A stretch of DNA of 32,202 nt from Microbacteriaceae bacterium (GCA_947453285.1 CANGGA010000001.1:1-32202); one strand, 5' to 3'; shown: positions 1 to 8,037, counted from the first letter of the stretch. The notes: generated by a model not told the origin, from the letters alone. Program-made: numbers and translations.

Positions 1-152
1 ACTTCGGTTGTGTCTGGATCAACACCCACATTCCGTTGGTTGCCGAAATGCCACACGGTGGCTTTAGACACTCTGGCTATGGCAAAGACCTATCGAACTA
101 CGGCTTCGAGGACTACACGCGCGTCAAGCACGTCATGTCATACATTGGCTAG
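1..152 (+). CDS. Aldehyde dehydrogenase, gamma-aminobutyraldehyde type (C-terminal fragment)
   Basis: Only the last ~49 codons are in the window; the gene enters from the left edge, reads in the frame starting at base 3, and stops with TAG at 150-152. The visible peptide contains FGCVWINTHIPLVAEMPHGG followed by HSGYGKDLSNYGFEDYTRVK, the C-terminal signature of NAD(P)-dependent aldehyde dehydrogenases and closest to gamma-aminobutyraldehyde (aminobutanal) dehydrogenases of the PatD/YdcW type. These cytosolic enzymes oxidise 4-aminobutanal, made from putrescine, to GABA. The nearby polyamine transporter and GABA aminotransferase support this substrate. The catalytic Cys/Glu lie outside the window, so the substrate assignment is inferred from the tail and the context. 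The stop codon lies inside the first copy of a 33-bp tandem repeat. Confidence 0.8.
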   Translation, partial: FGCVWINTHIPLVAEMPHGGFRHSGYGKDLSNYGFEDYTRVKHVMSYIG

Positions 153-207
153 TCCAATGTTGAACGAAGTGAACACATTGGCTAGTCCAGTGTTGCACGA
201 AGTGAAC
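142..207. repeat. 33-bp tandem direct repeat over the aldehyde dehydrogenase stop codon
   Basis: Two adjacent 33-bp copies (142-174 and 175-207) differ at only two positions, and the first few bases of a third copy follow at 208. Each copy begins ACATTGGCTAGTCCA. The segment CATTGG-CTAGT-CCAATG in copy 1 is a perfect 6-bp inverted repeat; copy 2 keeps the pairing with one G-U wobble. The first copy overlaps the last codons and stop of the upstream gene, so the duplication extends the 3' untranslated region. Each unit could form a small hairpin. The function is unknown. Confidence 0.85.
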
Positions 208-278
208 ACATCGGATAAGTTCTCCACAGCTTTCGGCTAGTTAGCCACGGATGCTCGCGCAAGCGGCAAAGTTTTTGC

Positions 279-1439
279 GTGCAGCTTTTGTGGTTTCTTC
301 CTTCGCTTGCCTATGGCTTGATGCTCGCTGTGAGCACGCACAACTATTTCTTGCTGGCCTCTTCGGGTTTCACGGTTTTAGTTGCCATGTTTGTGCGCTG
401 GAGAATTTCACGGCGACCAAAGCTCTCGGCAGAAATCAAATTGCGAATAATCGATAAGCGAATTTGGCTCGACGACTACCGATTGCCTCGAGGTGAAATC
501 TTTTGGACTCGCGAGCAAGCCGAGTTCATTTTTGAACGGCTCGCATTCGAAGGGGCAACGCTTCAAACTCAGGTTGATTTCTGCAATGCAGACTTCGAAC
601 TATCAAAGAAGCCACTTTCGTTTGCCCTTGGTTTCAGCCGCAACGAAATTCTTCAGCGCTCTCTGGTCGAAGACGGGCCACACGCGATATTTATTGGCAG
701 CACCGGCAGTGGCAAGACGCAACTGCTTCGCGCGGCCATCTCGTCGATGCGTTCGGCCAACCCCGAGCTATCGCTGGTCTGCATCGACTTCAAGGGCGGT
801 GCCGGGCTTGCCAAGTTTGAGAGTCATTCAATCGAGTTCGCTAGCGATCACGATCTCGCTCACGCTGCAAATGTGATTGATGCTCTCGAGCGTGAACTCG
901 GCATGCGCGAACTTGGTCAAAAATCGCTGCTACCCATGGTCATCGCCGTCGATGAGTTGGCGCATTTGCTTGCAAAAGTGAAACGGGCAAGTGAGGTGCT
1001 CACCGCAGTCGCCGCTCGGGGGCGGTCTGCTCAAATGCATTTGATGATGACCAATCAGAATCTGGTCGGGGTCTCTCGAGCTCTGCTCAGCAACGTGAAC
1101 CTGCGCGTGTTGATCGGCAGGGCAGACCCGGTCGATGCGTCAGCGCTGGGCACTTCGGCCAAGGCCGGCGACACCGCGGGGCTGCCAACCGAAAGCCCTT
1201 TTGCGGTGGCTCAATTGCTAGGCCATGGCCAACCGGCCGTCGCCTTTAGCTTTCTTCTGGCTGAGACTAAAGAACCGACGCTGGCTCGTGAGCGGCTAGA
1301 CCGTGAGCCTCAGCGACTCCGGCGTTCAACAACTGACCAGCGTGAGTATTCAAACCAAGAGCGAGGGCGCCATCGAGTGCACAGGCGGCCTGCCATCCGC
1401 GGTTTGCTATTGCGCGCACATATGGCAACGTCGCGTTAG
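279..1439 (+). CDS. Stand-alone FtsK/SpoIIIE-domain ATPase with N-terminal membrane segments
   Basis: This 386-residue protein starts at GTG 279, the first plausible start after an in-frame stop at 216-218; no clear Shine-Dalgarno is visible, so the start is uncertain. Residues ~3-40 form one or two hydrophobic segments followed by the basic stretch RWRISRR, which suggests membrane anchoring. The ATPase core has Walker A GSTGSGKT (140-147), CIDFKGGAGLAKF (168-180), Walker B VIAVDELAHLL (221-231) and the FtsK-family stretch RGRSAQMHLMMTNQNL. It lacks the large linker and gamma domain of a true FtsK translocase, so it is not the division translocase. Related single-ATPase proteins occur in DNA-transfer or type VII-like systems, but no such partner genes are visible. 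The last ~57 residues are Arg-rich, have no visible domain, and are encoded opposite the 3' end of ald, which suggests read-through beyond an ancestral end. Confidence 0.7.
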   Translation: MQLLWFLPSLAYGLMLAVSTHNYFLLASSGFTVLVAMFVRWRISRRPKLSAEIKLRIIDKRIWLDDYRLPRGEIFWTREQAEFIFERLAFEGATLQTQVDFCNADFELSKKPLSFALGFSRNEILQRSLVEDGPHAIFIGSTGSGKTQLLRAAISSMRSANPELSLVCIDFKGGAGLAKFESHSIEFASDHDLAHAANVIDALERELGMRELGQKSLLPMVIAVDELAHLLAKVKRASEVLTAVAARGRSAQMHLMMTNQNLVGVSRALLSNVNLRVLIGRADPVDASALGTSAKAGDTAGLPTESPFAVAQLLGHGQPAVAFSFLLAETKEPTLARERLDREPQRLRRSTTDQREYSNQERGRHRVHRRPAIRGLLLRAHMATSR

Positions 1440-2379
1440 TCAATGCATAGGTGCTGGTGTGAGGAACCGCACCAGGCATGTTTGCAACGCAATAAAAGGT
1501 GCTCTCGTGAACCGTGAAAGTCGGTTCTGCGTGAGTGGTTGCGTGTGAGTCTTCGAAGCAGCCGCCCTGGTCGATTGCGATGTCGACCAACACACTGCCA
1601 GGCTTCATCTTCTTGACCATTTCGTTGGTCACCAACTTCGGCGCCTTTGCACCGGGGATCAACACGGCGCCGATTACTAGGTCGGCATCGACGATAGAAC
1701 GCTGAAGCTCGAAGGTGTTGCTGACGATGGTGCGCAAGCGACCGGCATAAAAATCATCGAGTTCGCGAAGTCGGTAGAGGTTGGTGTCGAGCACGGTAAC
1801 TTCTGCGCCCATGCCAATAGCAATCGCGACCGCGTTTGCTCCGGCAACACCAGCGCCGATGACGGTCACACGAGCTGGGCGGGTGCCAGGCACACCGCTC
1901 ATCAGCATTCCGTTGCCACCGTTCTGGCGCATTAGGGTCTGAGCGCCAACCAGGGGAGCAAGTCGACCAGCAACCTCGCTCATCGGGGCAAGCAGCGGCA
2001 GAGATCGCGAAGGCAACTGAACCGTCTCATATGCGATCGAGGTCACGTTGTTCTTGAGCAGCACGTCGGTGAGCGGGCGGTCGGCGGCGAGGTGTAGGTA
2101 GGTGAACAGAATCAAGCCGTCGCGCAAGAAGCCAAATTCCTTTTCGATTGGCTCCTTGACCTTCAGCACCATGTCACCGGCGGCCCAGGTTGAGGCGGCA
2201 TCCGGGCAGATAACGGCGCCCTCGGCTTCATACTCGGCATCGCTGATGGCCGAGCCTTCGCCGGCCTTGGTTTGAATGAATACCTGGTGGCCCGCAGCTA
2301 CGAGCTCGTGCACTCCAGAAGGCGTGATGGCCACGCGGAATTCGTTGTTTTTGACTTCGGCAGGTACTGCGACCTTCAT
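1267..2379 (-). CDS. ald: Alanine dehydrogenase
   Basis: Alanine dehydrogenase interconverts L-alanine and pyruvate plus ammonia with NAD(H) in the cytosol. The protein starts MKVAVPAEVKNNEFRVAITP, the classical N-terminus of the family. It has the substrate-side lysine segment MVLKVKEP, the Rossmann motif VTVIGAGVAGANAVAIAIG and the stretch VLVDIAIDQGGCFE. The start at 2379 gives 370 residues, matching the usual ~371. A further in-frame upstream start at 2415 would add 12 atypical residues, and GGAG sits a few bases upstream of the 2379 ATG, so 2379 is preferred. The gene is divergent from the pot operon and convergent with the FtsK-like gene, with 173 nt of coding overlap. It could recycle alanine formed by pyruvate-dependent transamination, but that link is only inferred from proximity. 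Confidence 0.93.
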   Translation of the reverse strand: MKVAVPAEVKNNEFRVAITPSGVHELVAAGHQVFIQTKAGEGSAISDAEYEAEGAVICPDAASTWAAGDMVLKVKEPIEKEFGFLRDGLILFTYLHLAADRPLTDVLLKNNVTSIAYETVQLPSRSLPLLAPMSEVAGRLAPLVGAQTLMRQNGGNGMLMSGVPGTRPARVTVIGAGVAGANAVAIAIGMGAEVTVLDTNLYRLRELDDFYAGRLRTIVSNTFELQRSIVDADLVIGAVLIPGAKAPKLVTNEMVKKMKPGSVLVDIAIDQGGCFEDSHATTHAEPTFTVHESTFYCVANMPGAVPHTSTYALTNATLPYVRAIANRGWQAACALDGALALGLNTHAGQLLNAGVAEAHGLAAHEPASVL

Positions 2380-2479
2380 GATTCTCCGTTTCGGGGTGGC
2401 CACACTGCCTCCCACCGCATTAGATGTTACTCCGTCTGGGGCGCTCGTTTGTTGCCATACGAATTCTGGGTTTTTGGCT

Positions 2480-2508
2480 TTGACGAGCGATTTATGTGGC
2501 AGTATTTT
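2480..2508 (+). promoter_or_regulatory. Probable promoter of the pot operon
   Basis: TTGACG (2480-2485) is followed after 17 nt by TATTTT (2503-2508), a reasonable sigma-70-type pair about 70 nt upstream of potD. The leader downstream contains a small hairpin, GGGTC-GTCGAA-GACCC, just before the strong AAGGAG ribosome binding site. The rest of the 198-nt divergent ald/potD gap shows no clear operator. Confidence 0.5.
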
Positions 2509-2577
2509 TTTGAGCGCCTTCGGCGTTGTATTGGTTGGTTGGGTCGTCGAAGACCCTCTCGATAAAGGAGCCGCTTC

Positions 2578-3822
2578 ATGAACAAGCCTCTTTCAGAAGA
2601 TCCACAATTCCGTCAACTTCTAGCGATGGCTAAGGCTCCGGTTACCCGACGCACAGCTCTTGCGGGAGTTAGCGCAACAGCAGCAGCTCTTGCTCTTGCG
2701 GCATGTGCACCGGGTGGAGCTAAGAAGACCCTGACTCCTGCTAAGGACCTCTCGGCTACCGAGAAGGTTGTTGTCTGGGACAACTGGGCTTATTACATGG
2801 ATGGCGAAAGCGACGGAACTTTTCCGACTCTTCACGCCTTCGAGAAGAAGACCGGTATCAAATACACATACAACGTAAACGTCGACGACAACAACACTTA
2901 CTTTGCTCGCGTTAAGAACCAGCTTGCGAGCGGTCAAGACATCGGTGCCGACACCGTCTGTCTAACCGACTGGATTGTTTCGCGATTCATCACGAGCGGC
3001 TACCTGCAGCCACTGCAATATGACTTGCTGCCGAACGTGACTGCAAATGAAAACGACGCATTCAAGACCACTTTTGGTTCATTCGACCCAGGCCGCAAGT
3101 ACTCTCTTTCTTGGAAGGGCATCATTGCCGGCATCGGTTACCACAAGAAGCGTTATAAAGAACTCACCGGAAAAGATGCCCCTACTTCGTTCGACGACGT
3201 CTTCGAAAACGAAGCGCTCAAGGGACACGTTGAGGTTCTTTCTGAAATGCGCGACACCCTGGGCGTAATCATGATGGCCAAGGGCGTAGACATCACCTCT
3301 TTCACCAAGACTGACTTCGAGAACGCGATTGACTTCTTCAAGGAGAAAGTTGCAGACGGCTGGATTCGCGGCATCAAGGGCAACGCATACGTTGACGACT
3401 TCAAGAGCGGCGACGCAGTTGCCGGAATCGTTTGGGCTGGCGACATCGTTGGTGCAAACGCAGAACTCGGCAGCGACGAGCTCGGTCTAGTCTTGCTCGA
3501 CTCGGGTTCTACCTTTGCTTGTGATAACTACATCATTCCTATGGGCTCGCCTCACGCAGCCAACGCTCACGCGCTAATCGACTACTACTACGACCCAGCG
3601 GTCGCGGCAGAGTTGGCGCTTGCCGGCGTGAACTACGTGACTCCGGTCAACGGTGCCAAAGAGATCGTGGCTGCAAAGAACCCGGCTCTTGCTTCAAACA
3701 CCCTTATGTTCCCAACCGCAGACGACTTTGCAACCAAGCTGCACGCATTCCGTCCGCTAACCCCTGCAGAAGACAACGACTTCTCGAAGCTCTGGTCTGA
3801 CGCTGCAAATGGTGTGGTCTAG
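2578..3822 (+). CDS. potD: Polyamine ABC transporter substrate-binding lipoprotein
   Basis: This is the extracellular solute-binding protein of a spermidine/putrescine-type ABC importer, 414 residues. The N-terminus carries a twin-arginine motif (TRRTALAG, Arg24-Arg25), a hydrophobic segment and a lipobox LAAC with Cys43, so it is predicted to be Tat-exported and lipid-anchored. The mature part has the periplasmic-binding fold pattern of PotD/PotF proteins, including WDNWAYYM near the start, ADTVCLTDWIVSRFI and AGIVWAGDIVGAN. An AAGGAG ribosome binding site lies ~8 nt before the ATG. Its stop overlaps the GTG of potA by one base, so the four transporter genes form one operon. The exact polyamine cannot be fixed from sequence alone; putrescine is favoured by the neighbouring catabolic genes. 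Confidence 0.9.
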   Translation: MNKPLSEDPQFRQLLAMAKAPVTRRTALAGVSATAAALALAACAPGGAKKTLTPAKDLSATEKVVVWDNWAYYMDGESDGTFPTLHAFEKKTGIKYTYNVNVDDNNTYFARVKNQLASGQDIGADTVCLTDWIVSRFITSGYLQPLQYDLLPNVTANENDAFKTTFGSFDPGRKYSLSWKGIIAGIGYHKKRYKELTGKDAPTSFDDVFENEALKGHVEVLSEMRDTLGVIMMAKGVDITSFTKTDFENAIDFFKEKVADGWIRGIKGNAYVDDFKSGDAVAGIVWAGDIVGANAELGSDELGLVLLDSGSTFACDNYIIPMGSPHAANAHALIDYYYDPAVAAELALAGVNYVTPVNGAKEIVAAKNPALASNTLMFPTADDFATKLHAFRPLTPAEDNDFSKLWSDAANGVV

Positions 3823-4946
3823 TGGCCGAACAGCAGGCCTCAGCAGGAGCAGATCTAGAGCTACGCGGAATCCGCAAGGAATTTCCGGGATTCACCGCAA
3901 TTGAAGAACTTGACCTAACTATTCCGGCTGGGCAGTTTTTTGCATTGCTTGGCCCTTCGGGTTGCGGCAAGACCACGACCCTGCGAATCATTGCGGGTCT
4001 TGATCAGCCGACCACCGGAAAGATTTTTCTTTCTGGCAAAGACATCACAGACACCAAGCCGCACGAGCGCAAAGTTAACACCGTCTTTCAGAGCTACGCG
4101 TTGTTTCCACACATGACCGTGCTAGACAACGTTGCTTTCGGTTTGAAGCAGCGCAAGATTGACGAACCAATGAAGAAGGCACAGGATGCCCTCAACCTGG
4201 TTGAGCTCGGTCATCTTGGCAACCGTCGTCCGCAACAACTTTCTGGTGGTCAGCAGCAGCGTGTTGCTCTTGCTCGCGCATTAGTAAACCGCCCATCGCT
4301 TTTGCTTCTCGACGAGCCACTCGGAGCACTCGACCTTAAGTTGCGTCGTCAGATGCAGATTGAGCTCAAGGCAATTCAGATGGAAGTCGGCCTAACCTTC
4401 TTGCACGTTACCCACGACCAAGAAGAAGCAATGGACATGGCAGACACGGTTGCGGTTATGAATAAGGGCCGCATCGAGCAAATGGGTGCACCCGAAAAGT
4501 TGTATGACCGACCAAAGACCGTTTTCGTTTCTAAGTTCTTGGGTCAGAGCAACTTGTTCGTTGGCGATGTCGTCGAAGAGAACGCAAACTCGGTGAGCAT
4601 CGATTGCAAGGGGCACAAGTTGACCGTGCCAAAGGCTCGTGCCGAAAAGCACAGCGGCAAAATCGCAATCGGCGTTCGCCCAGAAAAGGCAACCTTTCAC
4701 GAGGATGGCGCCCCGGCACAGTCTTCAGATCTCAACGTTGTTGGCCCTGGCGAAATCATCGACATTCGTTTCACCGGAGTAAGCAACCAGTACTTGATTG
4801 AGATTCCTAACCTCGGCGAAGTCACGGTGTTTGCGCAGAACGTCGGCAAGAGCCCGGTTACCGAGCTTGGCGCCAAGGTTTGGGTTAGCTGGAAGGTCGA
4901 ACACGCCTTCGGCCTAGCCGACTTGCCAGTGACCGAAGACAAGTAG
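3822..4946 (+). CDS. potA: Polyamine ABC transporter ATP-binding protein
   Basis: This is the cytosolic ATPase subunit of the polyamine importer, 374 residues, starting at GTG 3822, which overlaps the potD stop (TAGTG). Walker A is GPSGCGKT (44-51), the signature LSGGQ is at 140-144, and Walker B LLLLDEP is at 160-166, followed by the switch histidine in LHVTHDQEEAMDMAD. A C-terminal TOBE-type domain (from about residue 240, with IAIGVRPEKA) is typical of PotA/CUT1-like ATPases and probably contacts substrate or regulates. Two bases separate it from potB. The neighbouring polyamine-type binding protein and the two PotB/PotC-like permeases make a polyamine role more likely than sugar or iron uptake. 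Confidence 0.92.
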   Translation: MAEQQASAGADLELRGIRKEFPGFTAIEELDLTIPAGQFFALLGPSGCGKTTTLRIIAGLDQPTTGKIFLSGKDITDTKPHERKVNTVFQSYALFPHMTVLDNVAFGLKQRKIDEPMKKAQDALNLVELGHLGNRRPQQLSGGQQQRVALARALVNRPSLLLLDEPLGALDLKLRRQMQIELKAIQMEVGLTFLHVTHDQEEAMDMADTVAVMNKGRIEQMGAPEKLYDRPKTVFVSKFLGQSNLFVGDVVEENANSVSIDCKGHKLTVPKARAEKHSGKIAIGVRPEKATFHEDGAPAQSSDLNVVGPGEIIDIRFTGVSNQYLIEIPNLGEVTVFAQNVGKSPVTELGAKVWVSWKVEHAFGLADLPVTEDK

Positions 4947-4948
4947 TC

Positions 4949-5866
4949 ATGGCATTCGCGGCATTCGGCTCTGCTCCGGCAAACGCTAACACCGGTCAAA
5001 ACCTACGCAGCGGCAAGATCGTTCTTGCATTGCTTTTGCCTGGCTTGCTATACCTTGCCATTTTCTTCATGACACCTTTGGTGTCGCTTGTGATCACCTC
5101 ACTCGAGTCACCAGACCCATCGGGAATGATCGGTTCATACCAGTACGGTTTTGAGATTCAGAACTACATCGGCGTTCTCACCGACTACATGCCGCAGATT
5201 TTGCGTTCATTTCTTTATGCAATCGTGGCCACGCTGCTTGCTCTGCTAATCAGCTATCCGTTGGCCTATTTCATCGGTGTGAAGATTCGCCGCTATCCGA
5301 TGATTCAGCGCCTTGCCGTCACGCTTGTGATCGCGCCGTTCTTTATCTCGTTCTTGCTTCGCACCATCGCCTGGAAGCAACTGCTCGCGGATGGAACCCC
5401 ATTGATGCAGTGGCTGCATGACATCGGTTTGCTTGCGCCTTCGCAGTATTTCATCGGAACCCCGGCTGCGGTTATCTTCGGATTGACCTACAACTTCATC
5501 CCGTTTATGACCCTGCCGCTCTACACGACTCTCGAGCGCTTCGATGTTCGCCTGCTCGAAGCCGGCAGTGACCTCTATGCGTCACCTTCGAAAGTGTTTA
5601 GAAAGATCACTCTTCCGATTTCGATGCCAGGCATTATTTCTGGAACTCTGCTGACCTTTATTCCGATTGCCGGTGACTACGTAAACGCGAGCCGCGACTT
5701 CTTGGGTTCGTCAAAGACCTCAATGATCGGAAACATGGTTGAGGCTGACTTCTTGCAGAACCTGCGCTACCCGGCGGCGTCTGCGCTAAGTGTGCTGCTC
5801 ATGGCCGTGATTCTGGTTTTGGTTACCTTCTATGTGAAGAAGAGCGGAACGGAGGATCTGCTTTGA
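4949..5866 (+). CDS. potB: Polyamine ABC transporter permease (PotB type)
   Basis: This is the first membrane-spanning permease of the importer, 305 residues with about six hydrophobic segments; the first follows a short polar N-terminus (from about residue 24). The cytoplasmic EAA loop that docks on the ATPase is visible as LLEAGSDLYASPSKVFRKIT followed by LPISMPGI. The gene starts two bases after potA, and its last bases overlap the TTG of potC, a pattern of translational coupling. Family knowledge assigns PotB-type subunits to a heterodimer with PotC. Confidence 0.92.
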   Translation: MAFAAFGSAPANANTGQNLRSGKIVLALLLPGLLYLAIFFMTPLVSLVITSLESPDPSGMIGSYQYGFEIQNYIGVLTDYMPQILRSFLYAIVATLLALLISYPLAYFIGVKIRRYPMIQRLAVTLVIAPFFISFLLRTIAWKQLLADGTPLMQWLHDIGLLAPSQYFIGTPAAVIFGLTYNFIPFMTLPLYTTLERFDVRLLEAGSDLYASPSKVFRKITLPISMPGIISGTLLTFIPIAGDYVNASRDFLGSSKTSMIGNMVEADFLQNLRYPAASALSVLLMAVILVLVTFYVKKSGTEDLL

Positions 5867-6654
5867 AAAAGCCTTGGGGCCTTGCCGTTTATTCTGGCCT
5901 AGCGCTGGTCTTCTTGATGATTCCGATTGTCTACACAATCATCTTCTCGTTCAACGATTCGATTCGCTCGAACACCGTCTGGGAGGGCTTCACGGTTCGC
6001 CACTGGACGAACGCCTGCGCTCGCGCCGACGTCTGCGAGGCGCTGGGCAACTCGATCTTCATCGGCGTGGTGAGCACTTTGGTGGCGACCATCCTTGGTT
6101 CGGCAATTGCCATCGGCCTCGTGCGCTATCGCTTCAGGGCTCGTGCCGCCATTAACTTGGCATTGTTCTTGCCAATGGCTACTCCTGAAGTTGTGCTCGG
6201 TGCCGGCCTTGCCGCCTTCTTCTTCAACCTCGGTTTTCCTTCTGGCATGCTCACCACGATTTTGGCTCACGTCATGTTCTGTCTGAGCTTTGTTGTGGTT
6301 ACCGTCAAGGCGCGAGTGCAGACTCTCGACCCAGCGCTCGAAGAGGCGGGCCGCGATCTATACGCCAACCCGAATCAGGTTTTCTGGAAGATCACTTTTC
6401 CGCTGCTTTTGCCTGGAATCATATCGGCAGCTCTCTTGTCGTTCGCTCTTAGTTTCGACGACTTCATCATCACCTACTTCAACTCTGGTTCGGTGAGCAC
6501 ATTTCCAAAGATGATTTATGTTGCTGCTTCTCGTGGCGTTCCAGCCGAGGCAAACGTTATTGCATCGAGCGTTTTCTTGTTCGCAATCATGATCGTGCTC
6601 GTAGTTCAAATCACCGGATCGATTCGCCGCAAGCGCCTCTCGAAAATGGCCTAG
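5863..6654 (+). CDS. potC: Polyamine ABC transporter permease (PotC type)
   Basis: This is the second permease subunit, 263 residues, with about six hydrophobic segments and the EAA loop EEAGRDLYANPNQVFWKITF followed by PLLLPGI. It starts at TTG 5863, overlapping the potB stop by four bases, with GGAGG upstream inside potB. A conserved stretch near the end, LSFDDFIITYFNSG, is characteristic of PotC/PotI proteins. It is the last gene of the pot operon; a strong hairpin terminator follows 11 bases downstream. Confidence 0.92.
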   Translation: MKKPWGLAVYSGLALVFLMIPIVYTIIFSFNDSIRSNTVWEGFTVRHWTNACARADVCEALGNSIFIGVVSTLVATILGSAIAIGLVRYRFRARAAINLALFLPMATPEVVLGAGLAAFFFNLGFPSGMLTTILAHVMFCLSFVVVTVKARVQTLDPALEEAGRDLYANPNQVFWKITFPLLLPGIISAALLSFALSFDDFIITYFNSGSVSTFPKMIYVAASRGVPAEANVIASSVFLFAIMIVLVVQITGSIRRKRLSKMA

Positions 6655-6664
6655 GTCTTAAACG

Positions 6665-6697
6665 AAAAATCCCCAGTCGCGTTGACTGGGGATTTTT
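6665..6697. terminator. Bidirectional intrinsic terminator between potC and gabT
   Basis: A perfect 14-bp stem (AAAAATCCCCAGTC pairing with GACTGGGGATTTTT) closes a 5-nt loop (GCGTT). The A-tract on the left and the T-tract on the right let it terminate transcription on both strands, serving the convergent potC (+) and gabT (-) genes. Confidence 0.93.
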
Positions 6698-6705
6698 CTT
6701 TGGAC

Positions 6706-8037
6706 CTATAGAGCTGCGATGCCTGCGGCTAGAACGTCGATAGCTTCGTGCAGCTGTGCGTCGGTAATAGCCAACGGTGGCAAGAAGCGAATGACGTTGC
6801 CGAAGGTTCCAGCGTTCAAGACCAAGACACCGTTCTGGTGGCAGTACTTGACCACTGAGTCAACGGCGGCAGAGTTCGGGTTCAGGGTGCCTGGCTCAAC
6901 GAATTCGATTGCAATCATTGCGCCACGACCGCGAACTTCGCCAATGACCGGGTGCTCGGCCTGAATTGCTTGCAAGCGTGGAACCAGGATGCCCTCGATT
7001 TCGACAGCGCGCTCGAGAACGCCACCCGCCTCAATCTGCTCTAGAACGGCTACCGCTGCTGCAGCTGCAACTGGGTTTCCTCCGTAGGTGCCTCCGATGC
7101 CGCCAGGGTGAGAAGAATCCATGATCTCTGCGCGTCCGGTGACCGCCGAGATCGGCATGCCGCCGGCGATTCCCTTTGCGATGGTGAATAGGTCTGGCTC
7201 GAAGCCTTCTTCGTGGTTGGTTGCGAACCAGCGACCGGTTCGTGCGATGCCGGCCTGAACCTCATCTGCGACCATCACGATGCCGTTTGCCTTAGCCCAC
7301 TTTGAAAGTGCTGGCAAGAAACCAGGAGCCGGAACGATAAAGCCGCCCTCACCCTGAATCGGCTCGATCACGATTGCTGCCAAGTTGGCACCGCCAACGC
7401 GCTTCTCCATGTAGTTGATTGCGCGCTTCGCTGCTTCTTCGCCGGTAATGCCACCGTCGCGAAGCGGGTATGACATTGGCACGTGGTGAACGCCAGGGGC
7501 AAACGGGCCAAAGCCGCTGTTGTAAGGCATCGCCTTGAAGTTCATTGCCATGGTCAAGTTGGTGCGACCGTGGTATCCGTGGTCAAAGACTGCAATCTCG
7601 CCGCGACCGGTGAACTTGCGGGCAAACTTGACGGCGTTTTCGACTGCCTCGGCACCCGAGTTGAATAGCGCACTGCGCTTTTCGAAGTTGCCAGGGGTGT
7701 GCTTGTTTAGCAACTCACACACGCGCACATAAGGCTGGTATGGAGTCACGGTAAAGAGCGTGTGGGTTAGCTTTGCGACCTGTTCTTGAACTGCTTTGAC
7801 CACGGCGTCGTTGGTGTGGCCAATGGTGGTCACGCCGATGCCTGCGCCTAGGTCGATGAAGTCATTGCCATCGACGTCGGTAAGAATTGCGCCGTGCGCG
7901 TGATCGATGTAGATCGGCAGGGCCGCACCTACACCGTGTGAGACCTCTTTAAGGCGCTTTGCGTGCAGCTCTTGCGAGATCGGGCCTGGGATTGCGGTGA
8001 CAATTTTGCGTGAAGACGCTACTGAAACTTCGCTCAT
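6706..8037 (-). CDS. gabT: 4-aminobutyrate aminotransferase (class III, PLP-dependent)
   Basis: The protein is a 443-residue class III aminotransferase predicted to transfer the amino group of GABA to 2-oxoglutarate (or pyruvate), giving succinate semialdehyde. PLP-binding features include NSGAEAVENAVKFAR (126-140), VADEVQAGIARTG with Asp258, and the Schiff-base lysine Lys288 in TIAKGIAGG. The length and the N-terminal GVGAALPIYIDHAHGA agree with actinobacterial GabT. The gene ends opposite the bidirectional terminator shared with potC. Upstream, TAGGAT lies 6 nt before the ATG, suggesting a leaderless transcript. With the aldehyde dehydrogenase and polyamine importer it completes a putrescine-to-GABA-to-succinate-semialdehyde route; the succinate-semialdehyde dehydrogenase is not in the window. 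Ornithine or acetylornithine transamination is less likely but not excluded. Confidence 0.88.
   Translation of the reverse strand: MSEVSVASSRKIVTAIPGPISQELHAKRLKEVSHGVGAALPIYIDHAHGAILTDVDGNDFIDLGAGIGVTTIGHTNDAVVKAVQEQVAKLTHTLFTVTPYQPYVRVCELLNKHTPGNFEKRSALFNSGAEAVENAVKFARKFTGRGEIAVFDHGYHGRTNLTMAMNFKAMPYNSGFGPFAPGVHHVPMSYPLRDGGITGEEAAKRAINYMEKRVGGANLAAIVIEPIQGEGGFIVPAPGFLPALSKWAKANGIVMVADEVQAGIARTGRWFATNHEEGFEPDLFTIAKGIAGGMPISAVTGRAEIMDSSHPGGIGGTYGGNPVAAAAAVAVLEQIEAGGVLERAVEIEGILVPRLQAIQAEHPVIGEVRGRGAMIAIEFVEPGTLNPNSAAVDSVVKYCHQNGVLVLNAGTFGNVIRFLPPLAITDAQLHEAIDVLAAGIAAL

Noticed and set aside
10..240. Open frame overlapping the aldehyde dehydrogenase end and the tandem repeats
   Set aside because: It lies in another frame of the aldehyde dehydrogenase C-terminus, and its repeated peptide merely reflects the 33-bp DNA repeat; there is no ribosome binding site or family resemblance.
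242..253. TAGCCACGGATG shared with 31482-31493
   Set aside because: The match is only 12 nt, lies in unrelated contexts (noncoding versus the end of the DUF4395 gene), and has no extended similarity; treated as chance.
251..457. 68-codon frame starting ATG 251
   Set aside because: It is out of frame with the clearly coding FtsK-type protein and has no recognisable motif; it is a shadow.
2267..2415. Upstream start of ald at 2415
   Set aside because: The extra 12 residues do not fit the family, and the GGAG ribosome binding site points to ATG 2379.
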